In this document: piece after piece, positions 1 to 5,499 of the stretch
Numbering within the stretch: position 1 is the first letter of the stretch
Layout of the letters: each line of letters starts with the position of its first letter
Source: CBDUQP01 sp965369385
GTDB lineage: Bacteria > Planctomycetota > Phycisphaerae > SM23-33
Reading direction: 5' to 3'
Assembly (NCBI GenBank): GCA_965369385.1
Contig: CBDUQP010000134.1
Coordinates: forward strand, 1-8,477
DNA length: 8,477 nucleotides
The notes under the pieces: generated by a model
Databases searched by the model: none
Seen by the model: the letters and a program-made list of their open reading frames with translations, nothing else
What the model was told of the DNA's origin: nothing
Program-made: the position numbers and the translations under genes

Positions 1-59
1 CTTATTCAAATGTGAATCCGCTCGCCGTTCAAATTAAATAAGGCACCGTCCCTAATTAT
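1..59 (+). repeat. Truncated copy of a REP-like palindromic element
   Basis: This stretch matches 1817-1875 in the same orientation with 4 mismatches in 59 bases (window positions 7, 21, 22 and 31). The matching copy at 1802-1873 is a complete inverted repeat, so here about 15 bases of the left arm lie outside the window. The right arm (about 34-57) is intact. Short, GC-ended palindromes of this kind are typical of REP/BIME elements mobilised by Y1-family (RAYT) transposases, but no such transposase is present here, so that origin is inference. Confidence 0.75.
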
Positions 60-79
60 GGGATAAAATGCGGGACGGT
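45..79. repeat. Short inverted repeat attached to the first REP-like element
   Basis: The octamer ACCGTCCC at 45-52, part of the right arm of the element at 1-59, is matched by its reverse complement GGGACGGT at 72-79. This gives an 8-bp stem with a 19-nt loop. After it comes TACTAATT, a diverged version of the element's end. It looks like the decayed second unit of a REP pair (BIME-like arrangement). The later copy at 1802-1873 lacks this extra unit. Confidence 0.5.
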
Positions 80-159
80 TACTAATTGATTCTCTCTTTC
101 GCTTCCTCCGGATTCTTCGTACGGCCGCGCTACGGGCGATGGTGCGGCAGAGCGTCTTT

Positions 160-182
160 GATCTGCCTGCCGCAGGCAGGTC
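160..182. repeat. GC-rich palindrome (CTGCCTGC / GCAGGCAG)
   Basis: Arms 163-170 and 172-179 are perfect reverse complements around a single centre base (171). The symmetry extends to 160-182 with one G-T wobble (162/180). The left half with its centre, 160-171, recurs 11/12 identical at 8466-8477, exactly at the right edge of the window, so this is probably a dispersed genomic repeat. There is no sign of coding in the surrounding 90-230 region. Confidence 0.6.
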
Positions 183-202
183 GCGGGAGGGGACACGTAT
201 GC

Positions 203-221
203 GCTTCGCCTGCGGCGAAGC
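203..221. repeat. Perfect 8-bp hairpin, 3-nt loop
   Basis: GCTTCGCC (203-210) and GGCGAAGC (214-221) are exact reverse complements separated by TGC. No T-run follows, so an intrinsic terminator is unlikely. Together with the palindromes at 1-79 and 160-182 it makes this leader region a cluster of small palindromic repeats. Confidence 0.55.
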
Positions 222-254
222 TTCTTATACATGCCACCCACCGGAGTTCTGCGC

Positions 255-283
255 TTGCGATCTGTCTGCTGTTCTTGTGTAAT
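255..283 (+). promoter_or_regulatory. Candidate sigma70-type promoter for the SEC-C gene
   Basis: A -35-like TTGCGA (255-260, 4/6 to consensus) is followed after 17 bases by a -10-like TGTAAT (278-283, 5/6). The predicted transcript start is near 290, leaving an 85-nt leader before the ATG at 376. It is the best-spaced pair I found in this gap, but one such match can arise by chance. Confidence 0.35.
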
Positions 284-307
284 TGGGTGTGCATGTTTTT
301 TGGGTTG

Positions 308-321
308 CGGAATCGATTCCG
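308..321. promoter_or_regulatory. Perfect 14-bp palindrome, possible operator
   Basis: CGGAATCGATTCCG reads identically on both strands. It lies about 25-30 bases downstream of the candidate -10 box and 54 bases before the ATG of the SEC-C gene. This is a plausible place for a dimeric repressor to bind. There is no loop, so an RNA hairpin is unlikely. No regulator gene is in the window, and the operator role is inference. Confidence 0.3.
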
Positions 322-375
322 GTGGTTCGGCATGGCGGATATTTCGTGGTGTTTGGGTGTTTTGGAGCATTGATT

Positions 376-1773
376 ATGGACAAGACAGAGTATTTGGCCC
401 TTCCCTGGGATGTTCTGAAACAGACGCATGGCGATATACCCAGGTCAGAGATACAGCAGTTTGCCGACGCTTTGGCTGCGGATTCGAAGCTGCTCGCGCC
501 GCTGATGGAGTTGTTCGATGGTGCGATGGATGAACCCTACGCCGATGGCCGGTTCCTGTGTGTGTACATCCCGGCCATTATCGCTTTGGCTGCGCCTGGG
601 TTTGACGAGAAGACCAGGGCGATGGCGGCTGAGTGGCTTGTCGATTCGCTGATTGAGGTTTGCGAGGAAGAATATGACATGCTGCAGGAGCTCCTGACGT
701 TTGCTTGCGGACGTCTTGGCCCGGCGGTTGTGCTTCCGATAGCAATGAGGCTCATGCCCGCGGATTTCATGCCCTGGTCGGTTTCGCGTGGGCTGTGGCA
801 TCTCATGACGCTTGTAAAAGAGACCGAGCAGGTTTTCCTTCGGGCCCGGGTCGTGGACTTCTGCACTACTGCCTTGCAACAGGCAGTGCGCGGAACCGTT
901 AGAGTGGAATGTGTCGATGGGGCTGCGTGGGTGATTGCCCGCATTGGTATTGAGGAGGCCCGCCCGTTGCTTGAGCAACTGGTCAGCCAATCCGACTGCC
1001 CTGCTATCTCTAATGCGTTGAAATTTATGGACGGCAGTTTCCCCCACGAGTTTCCTCTGGAATGGGAGGAGTCCTTCGAGGAATTACTGGAGGATTGCTG
1101 GGGATGTGTTACCAATTGGGATGACCCGATGGATGATATGGAAGCCGAGGAACAGCGATCTGGCGAGCTGGCCAGGCGGTTCGCGGAATCGTCGGCCGTT
1201 GCGGAACTGCCCGACCCGATGCGTGAAAACGCGGAGTATATTGCCGGTAGTTTGCTGAATCATGCAGTGCTTTATGAAGGAGTCCAGGCGGAGGAGTTGG
1301 ACGAGCTCACTTTGCGTAACATTCTATTGGATGCCTTCCCACGCAAGGTGTGTGGTGATGAGGAAGTGTTTGAATCTGCGGTTCCTGTATCTCAGGTTCT
1401 GCTGATCTGGTTACAGGACGAGGGAATCTTGCCGGACGGCAGAAAGCTCAGCGAGAGCATAGCCGATCTGGGACTGGAGGTCGCCACTCGCTGCGCTGAT
1501 CCGGCTTTATGGGGCATGGGCAAGGGAATCGCAATGCTGGCGAGAGATCGTGGCGTGGACATGTCGAACCGCGAAGAGGTCGACCAGTTCATAATAGAAT
1601 ACAATCGGATGGTTAAGCGAGGGGGGATTTTCGGGACCGATTGTGACGATTCAGAGGACTATTTGCCCGTAGTCGCACCGATCGTTAACGAGTCGCCCAA
1701 GATCGGCAGGAATGAGCCCTGTCCATGTGGCAGCGGAAAGAAGCACAAGAAGTGTTGCGGCCGAAGTCCCTGA
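376..1773 (+). CDS. SEC-C motif protein with helical-repeat N-terminus, function unknown
   Basis: A 465-aa soluble protein. The ATG at 376 is chosen because GGAG (364-367) sits 8 bases upstream. The frame is open back to 283, but that would add 31 residues without a good ribosome-binding site. Residues 443-465 form a canonical SEC-C zinc motif: Cys449-x-Cys451-x8-Cys460-Cys461, in the context EPCPCGSGKKHKKCC. This is the metal-binding tail known from SecA and from many unrelated proteins, where it probably mediates binding to ribosomes, nucleic acid or partner proteins. Residues 1 to about 230 look all-helical and HEAT-like. A very acidic stretch (about 235-275) separates them from a second helical domain (about 285-415) ending in WGMGKGIAMLARDRGVDMS, a pattern I associate with uncharacterised planctomycete proteins. 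No transmembrane segment or enzyme motif is visible. The gene stands alone between two copies of a palindromic repeat and is unrelated in obvious function to its neighbours. Confidence 0.85.
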   Translation: MDKTEYLALPWDVLKQTHGDIPRSEIQQFADALAADSKLLAPLMELFDGAMDEPYADGRFLCVYIPAIIALAAPGFDEKTRAMAAEWLVDSLIEVCEEEYDMLQELLTFACGRLGPAVVLPIAMRLMPADFMPWSVSRGLWHLMTLVKETEQVFLRARVVDFCTTALQQAVRGTVRVECVDGAAWVIARIGIEEARPLLEQLVSQSDCPAISNALKFMDGSFPHEFPLEWEESFEELLEDCWGCVTNWDDPMDDMEAEEQRSGELARRFAESSAVAELPDPMRENAEYIAGSLLNHAVLYEGVQAEELDELTLRNILLDAFPRKVCGDEEVFESAVPVSQVLLIWLQDEGILPDGRKLSESIADLGLEVATRCADPALWGMGKGIAMLARDRGVDMSNREEVDQFIIEYNRMVKRGGIFGTDCDDSEDYLPVVAPIVNESPKIGRNEPCPCGSGKKHKKCCGRSP

Positions 1774-1801
1774 ACCGTGCAGTTTGGGATTGCTCTCTGT
1801 A

Positions 1802-1873
1802 AATTAGGGACGGTGCCTTATTTAAATGTGAATCCGGGCGCCGTTCGAATTAAATAAGGCACCGTCCCTAATT
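1802..1873. repeat. Intact REP-like palindromic element, 24-bp perfect arms
   Basis: Arm 1802-1825 is the exact reverse complement of arm 1850-1873, with a 24-nt centre that can form a further short stem (TGAA with TTCG). The arms include the core AATTAGGGACGGTGCC. Bases 1817-1875 recur at 1-59 in the same orientation. The element starts 28 bases after the SEC-C stop codon and ends just before the promoter at 1883. It could therefore end SEC-C transcription as a strong hairpin, but no T-run follows. It encodes nothing. A REP element or a miniature transposable element mobilised in trans is the likeliest identity. Confidence 0.8.
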
Positions 1874-1882
1874 ATCGGGGGT

Positions 1883-1911
1883 TTGAAACGCCGGTGCGGG
1901 TATTGTAGAAT
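1883..1911 (+). promoter_or_regulatory. Sigma70-type promoter of the thymidylate synthase-like gene
   Basis: TTGAAA (1883-1888, 4/6 to the -35 consensus) and TAGAAT (1906-1911, 5/6 to the -10) are separated by exactly 17 bases. The predicted transcript start is about 1917-1919, giving a leader of about 100 nt before the ATG at 2018. It lies immediately downstream of the palindromic element, so the gene has its own promoter, separate from the SEC-C gene. Confidence 0.55.
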
Positions 1912-1916
1912 CTGCG

Positions 1917-1945
1917 TTATCACTCGCGGTCGTCGCGGGTAATAG
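1917..1945 (+). promoter_or_regulatory. 5'-UTR hairpin at the predicted transcript start
   Basis: Bases 1917-1928 pair with 1934-1945: 11 of 12 positions pair, counting G-U wobbles, with one C-A mismatch and a 5-nt loop GTCGT. A second, weaker stem (1948-1953 with 1959-1964) follows directly. The first hairpin would lie at the very 5' end of the mRNA made from the promoter at 1883-1911. It may protect the message or be regulatory. No known riboswitch class is recognised. Confidence 0.4.
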
Positions 1946-2017
1946 ATTTCGATTCTATATCGAGCATGAGGCGTAAGGTCTTGGCCAGCATGAACATATC
2001 TATAGAAGGGAGTCGTT

Positions 2018-2851
2018 ATGATGAAATCGATTCATATCGTTGAAGAGTCGCTGCCGATGGCTTGGGAAAAGGCCGTCATCGCATGCTGGGAAAATGGCGA
2101 GAGCTTCCCGACAGAATATGACAGGCCCGGCGATGCCAACAGCCGCGATGTCAGCGCGATGATCCACGTTACCAAACCCTTCGATGAACCTCGCATTCAC
2201 CGCGCGTTCCCCGGTGGTCTGGATGATCTGGAGAAGTATCGCAGCGAGGCGCTCTATGGCGTCCACGATCACTGGATTGACCCGTCAGCGGGCAAGTGGG
2301 AGTATACCTACCATGAACGCCTGTTCGCGTACGACGTTCCACAGAAGGGCATCTACGATCAGATCGCGGGCGCGGTCAAGAAGCTCAAGGAGGTCCCTTA
2401 CACCCGGCGGGCACAGGCCGTCACGTGGCAGGTGTGGAACGATATGGTTATCGACGATCCCGCATGCCTCCAGCGGCTGTGGTTCCGCATCTCCGACGGC
2501 AAGCTGCACATGAACATTCACATGCGTTCGAACGATGCGTTCAAGGCCGCGTTTATGAACATGTATGCATTCACCGAGATTCAGCGCGAAATGGCGGCCG
2601 AGATAGGCGTCGAGCCGGGCGAGTACATACACATCGTGGATTCGTTCCACATCTACGGAAGTTATTTTGATGAGTTCGAAGGATTCCTGAACACCGTGGC
2701 CACCCGAACCCCGGAAGATAGGGTGTATACAAGCGAGTTCGCGCGTGATTTCTTCATCGACGGCTGCAACACGCTGCTTGCCGAAGACGACATGCCCGCC
2801 GACATGAAAGAGATAGTAGCAAAACGCAAAGCCGAGCTCGAAGCACAATAG
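2018..2851 (+). CDS. Thymidylate synthase-fold protein, archaeal (methanogen-type)-like
   Basis: A 277-aa protein of the thymidylate synthase / dCMP hydroxymethylase superfamily, predicted cytoplasmic. The family transfers a one-carbon unit from a folate-type carrier to C5 of a pyrimidine nucleotide. The core signature is complete: the Arg130-Arg131 pair (E. coli Arg126/127, from the partner subunit), nucleophile Cys150 in DPACLQRLWF (E. coli Cys146), Arg170-Ser171 and Asp173 in MRSND, Asn181, and His211-x-Tyr213 in FHIYGSY. Asn181 lies eight residues after Asp173, exactly as Asn177 lies after Asp169 in E. coli ThyA. This favours a uracil nucleotide (dUMP) over dCMP. The His after the catalytic Cys in classical ThyA is Leu here. 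The N-terminus (AWEKAV, then an acidic/aromatic region) resembles the methanogen-type enzymes, which are about 220 aa; this one is longer. The start is supported by GAAGGGAG (2005-2012) five bases upstream. It is transcribed alone, with no dihydrofolate reductase or thyX nearby. Substrate and one-carbon donor are not provable from sequence. Confidence 0.85.
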   Translation: MMKSIHIVEESLPMAWEKAVIACWENGESFPTEYDRPGDANSRDVSAMIHVTKPFDEPRIHRAFPGGLDDLEKYRSEALYGVHDHWIDPSAGKWEYTYHERLFAYDVPQKGIYDQIAGAVKKLKEVPYTRRAQAVTWQVWNDMVIDDPACLQRLWFRISDGKLHMNIHMRSNDAFKAAFMNMYAFTEIQREMAAEIGVEPGEYIHIVDSFHIYGSYFDEFEGFLNTVATRTPEDRVYTSEFARDFFIDGCNTLLAEDDMPADMKEIVAKRKAELEAQ

Positions 2852-3054
2852 ATCCGGTGGCATGAAGACGACAGTAGGTGACACGCACGTGACGGCGCGC
2901 AGTCACAAACTAACATACTGACCACTGCTACGAATTCAGACGCACGCGATTGCGGCATTTTTCGCAGAAAACTGCCAAATATCGCAACAGAGTCTCAAAA
3001 AAGCCGTCGCAGCCATTATGGTGCACATGCCAGAAGAGAACTAAGAGAATCGCC

Positions 3055-3090
3055 ATCGCAAGCCATGTAACACCCTGCATGGCTTGCGAT
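3055..3090. terminator. 13-bp perfect hairpin between convergent genes, possible bidirectional terminator
   Basis: ATCGCAAGCCATG (3055-3067) and CATGGCTTGCGAT (3078-3090) are exact reverse complements around a 10-nt loop. The position, about 200 bases after the thymidylate synthase-like stop and about 130 bases after the hydrolase stop on the other strand, suits a shared terminator. No T-run follows on either strand, so it is not a classical Rho-independent terminator. A dispersed palindrome or a small structured RNA are alternatives. Confidence 0.4.
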
Positions 3091-3104
3091 TAGCGTCCAG
3101 TTAT

Positions 3105-3150
3105 CAAAATAGTGCACTGTTACACAAAACGCATTTCGTGCACCATTTTG
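3105..3150. repeat. 13-bp inverted repeat with one mismatch
   Basis: Arms 3105-3117 and 3138-3150 pair at 12 of 13 positions (A3111 against C3144 fails) around a 20-nt loop. The inner part is GTGCAC on both sides. It lies 14 bases from the perfect hairpin at 3055-3090 and about 70 bases beyond the hydrolase stop codon on the minus strand. It may protect the 3' end of that transcript. No T-run is present. Confidence 0.35.
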
Positions 3151-3218
3151 CATCATTGCGTTCATTGTCAGCTTCCGTGCGACCCAGTCGCGATTTTTCG
3201 CCACTATCACTGACGAAT

Positions 3219-5267
3219 CTATTCCACTACCACCGCCGCGTGGATGTGCAGCAGGGGCACTGTTACCGTCAGCTTGCCGGACTGGTGCTTCCACTTGATC
3301 TTCGTGTTCTCGAAGGCGAGCTTCACGCTCTTGGGCTTACTCTTGAGCTTCATGGTGATGGTCACCGGGCCAACCTGTGGTATCTCGTCGACGGCTCCGT
3401 TGTGGGGAGTGTTGGGGATTCCACTTGTGCGGTTGATCAGGTGAACGAGCTTCTTTTCGCCCTTGGTTCTCAGTGTTACGTCCACGCAACGCGGGGCGCT
3501 CACTTCAATGTCAAGCTTGCCGATCAGCTTGTTGGCGACATTGGCGATGAAATCGCTGGTCATCGGGTAGCGGTTGTGTTCGAAGTCCTTGAAGACGGCG
3601 GCCGGGATGTATGCGACCTTGCCCTTGCCCACCTTGTTGATGAACGCTGAGCCATATGGCAGCAACTCTTCCTTGTTGAGCGGGCGGTTGCTGGTCTTGC
3701 CGAGCGTCTGGGCGCTGGTTGCCTTGGTCAGCCGCCACGGATTGCTGTATATCACGGTCATGCCATCGCCAGCTGGCACTTGAAAGGCATTCTCTTCCAG
3801 CTTGCCCTTGGATACTCCCAGGAATTTTCCACCGAACGTGTCGAATGATTCAGCACCCGTGACCAGCAGCTTTCCGCCGCGTTTCACGTAATCCTTAAGG
3901 GTATTGGCCATTTCTTTCGACATGGCATACTGCTCGGGGGCCACGATTACGGGGAAGTCGTCGATGCGTGGCAGCAGCGCCCACTCGTCCATGATGTCCA
4001 CGCCGTAGTGACGCTCCAGCATGGCGTATGTGGCGCCCCTGACGGGGTCGGCATCGGTGGCCCAGTGCAGGTTTCGGTCCTTCACTGTCCCGTACAGATG
4101 ACTCTCGGAGTGCAGCACTGCCACTTGCGGGATCGTTTCGCTTCCCTGGCAGAGCGTGCGGCGTTTTTTGGCGAACTTGACCACCTGGCCGATACGTTTC
4201 ATCTGCCAGTCGCGCAGGCGACCGTCTCGCAGGCCTTCGGGGTGTTCGTAGAACTGCACGTTCCCGCCGAGTGCGAGGGATACAGATGCTTCCTGCATGA
4301 GCATTTGCGGCGGTTTGGCTTGCCAGGGAAGTGAGGCGTCATCTTCACGGCCGGGAGCATATGATTTGTAGAACGCCCACAGCATCAGGTCCCACGGCTT
4401 GCCGCGCGTGGAGATGAATCTGGTTTCCAGGCGGCTGACGTCCATGCCCCAAACGTGCGTGTTGTCTCCGCTTATCCAATCGGTGGGGGCGGCTGGCGCA
4501 CCGGGGCTCTTGAAGGTCTGCAACCAATTAGAGCACACCAGCACGTTTGGATTGTGTGCGTGTACGGCATCGCAGTACTTCGTTACGTATTCGTTGAAGC
4601 TATCGAGGGCGAATTTCCACCACGTGGGCCAGTCGGGATGGTTCACGTCGGTTGGCGGGTTGGCGATTCCGGTTCGCTTGGTGAACTCGGCCGTGCATTT
4701 GTCGCAGTAGCAGTGTTCCACGCCCCACAGGTCGCCATCTACCCAGAAACCGTCCACGTCCCAGTTGTCTATGAGCTCGATCATCTGTGGGATCAGCAGC
4801 TCTTCGAGGTACCCGCTTCTCAGGCACATCTTGCCGGATACCGTGCCGCCTGCGTTCTGTCCGGATTCGTCGAGCCCGGCGCGGGCTTCGGCGGGCACTA
4901 CCATCCACTCGGGGTGTTTCTCGGCGGCTGCATCGTCCCACACGCCGGAGTAGTGGCAGATCAGCGGCAGGCCGAGCGCCTTGGTCGCCTTTCGCCATTG
5001 CTTGAGTGCATCCTTCTTGAGCTTTGGCGGTATCGATGCTGAAGGGGTCTTGCTGAACCAGGAAGTGTACCCCGGATGGCCCTTGCAGTCGGTCTGAACC
5101 CAGTCGCAGCCGGTCAGCTCGAACATCTGCTGCAGGTGCTTGGCATCGCACTTTGCGCCGATGTCGGCATCGTCCTTTTCGGCGTGCAAATCGTAGTGGA
5201 ACCCGACATAGCGATTCTTACTGAACCACTTGCCGGGAAGTTTGTCCTGTTTGTCGTCCTGGGGCAT
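3219..5267 (-). CDS. GHL6 / alpha-L-fucosidase-like glycoside hydrolase
   Basis: A 682-aa protein. The start is the ATG at 5267-5265, because AGGAG (5279-5275) lies 7 bases upstream; the in-frame ATG at 5294 has no such site. Residues about 20-365 form a TIM-barrel catalytic domain of the hypothetical glycosyl hydrolase 6 / fucosidase type: GFHYDLHAE at 22-30, DWVQTDCKGHPGY at 55-67, and the strand motif DGFWVDGD at 172-179, where Asp177 is the best nucleophile candidate. A Cys cluster (HCYCDKC, 185-191) follows and may bind zinc. Residues about 378-480 look like the beta-galactosidase trimerisation (GATase-like) domain seen in GH42 and relatives. About 590-682 is a beta-rich C-terminal domain. 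There is no signal peptide or membrane segment, so the enzyme probably acts inside the cell on oligosaccharides. It is downstream of another hydrolase on the same strand, 232 bases away. Family membership (GHL6, possibly GH151-like) is fairly firm; the substrate is not. Confidence 0.8.
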   Translation of the reverse strand: MPQDDKQDKLPGKWFSKNRYVGFHYDLHAEKDDADIGAKCDAKHLQQMFELTGCDWVQTDCKGHPGYTSWFSKTPSASIPPKLKKDALKQWRKATKALGLPLICHYSGVWDDAAAEKHPEWMVVPAEARAGLDESGQNAGGTVSGKMCLRSGYLEELLIPQMIELIDNWDVDGFWVDGDLWGVEHCYCDKCTAEFTKRTGIANPPTDVNHPDWPTWWKFALDSFNEYVTKYCDAVHAHNPNVLVCSNWLQTFKSPGAPAAPTDWISGDNTHVWGMDVSRLETRFISTRGKPWDLMLWAFYKSYAPGREDDASLPWQAKPPQMLMQEASVSLALGGNVQFYEHPEGLRDGRLRDWQMKRIGQVVKFAKKRRTLCQGSETIPQVAVLHSESHLYGTVKDRNLHWATDADPVRGATYAMLERHYGVDIMDEWALLPRIDDFPVIVAPEQYAMSKEMANTLKDYVKRGGKLLVTGAESFDTFGGKFLGVSKGKLEENAFQVPAGDGMTVIYSNPWRLTKATSAQTLGKTSNRPLNKEELLPYGSAFINKVGKGKVAYIPAAVFKDFEHNRYPMTSDFIANVANKLIGKLDIEVSAPRCVDVTLRTKGEKKLVHLINRTSGIPNTPHNGAVDEIPQVGPVTITMKLKSKPKSVKLAFENTKIKWKHQSGKLTVTVPLLHIHAAVVVE

Positions 5268-5274
5268 CAGCTTT

Positions 5275-5279
5275 CTCCT
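5275..5279 (-). promoter_or_regulatory. Ribosome-binding site that sets the hydrolase start at 5267
   Basis: AGGAG on the minus strand ends 7 bases before the ATG at 5267-5265. It lies inside the nine-codon extension that would exist if translation began at the ATG at 5294, which is preceded only by GAGCTAAGCT. The shorter start is therefore preferred. Confidence 0.6.
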
Positions 5280-5406
5280 GTGTGGCTGTGCCATAGCTTA
5301 GCTCAGGGCTTCCCCAACACAAGGGATAACCGGGCGGTGAGGGCATAAATATTCAGCCGGGACGACCAATTCGGCGATTGCTGCGGGGAAGGCAGGCGCG
5401 CTGCAA

Positions 5407-5441
5407 GGCGACGTGGATCAAAGTCGGCAATCCACATCGCC
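5407..5441 (-). terminator. 12-bp stem downstream of the large hydrolase, possible terminator or mRNA processing site
   Basis: GGCGACGTGGAT (5407-5418) pairs with ATCCACATCGCC (5430-5441). Eleven positions are Watson-Crick pairs and one is G-U in the minus-strand RNA, around an 11-nt loop. It begins about 58 bases after the stop codon of the upstream hydrolase. No T-run follows on the minus strand, so termination may be partial or absent and the stem may instead stabilise a 3' end. Confidence 0.35.
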
Positions 5442-5499
5442 CTGAACGCGGCAGATCATATGTTGCGTCGCAGTGTGTTGCGGACGCGAGAGTCTTGTC

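Larger units (their letters stand above)
2852..3218. other. Non-coding gap between convergent genes
   Basis: This 367-base stretch separates the stop codons of two converging genes. It is AT-richer than the flanking genes and contains no open frame with a credible ribosome-binding site or protein-like composition. It holds two strong inverted repeats (3055-3090 and 3105-3150). The motif GTGCAC occurs three times (about 3022, 3112 and 3138). Transcription termination for both strands is the expected role. No tRNA, CRISPR or recognisable RNA family is visible. Confidence 0.6.
5268..5499. other. Non-coding gap between the two minus-strand hydrolases
   Basis: The gap is 232 bases with no credible open frame. 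It contains an inverted repeat at 5407-5441 and the ribosome-binding site of the downstream gene. I found no well-spaced -35/-10 pair on the minus strand, so the downstream hydrolase could be co-transcribed with the upstream one despite the long gap, or use a promoter type that is not evident from sequence. Confidence 0.5.

Noticed and set aside
283..375. N-terminal extension of the SEC-C protein from ATG 283 with a hydrophobic, membrane-like sequence
   Set aside because: No ribosome-binding site precedes 283. GGAG sits 8 bases before the ATG at 376, and the extension overlaps the promoter and palindrome region.
56..429. Overlapping open frames of about 95-105 codons on both strands in the leader
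   Set aside because: They cross several palindromic repeats, lack ribosome-binding sites and have low-complexity, repeat-derived compositions. They are best read as non-coding.
445..1115. Antisense open frames of 190-200 codons inside the SEC-C gene
   Set aside because: They are shadows of the plus-strand gene, which has an intact SEC-C motif and a good start. The antisense translations show no recognisable motif.
2018..2851. dCMP hydroxymethylase identity for the thymidylate synthase-fold gene
   Set aside because: The position that is Asp in dCMP hydroxymethylases is Asn (Asn181), which favours a uracil nucleotide. No phage or base-modification genes are nearby.
5268..5294. Start of the GHL6-type hydrolase at ATG 5294
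   Set aside because: It lacks a ribosome-binding site, whereas AGGAG is placed 7 bases before the in-frame ATG at 5267.
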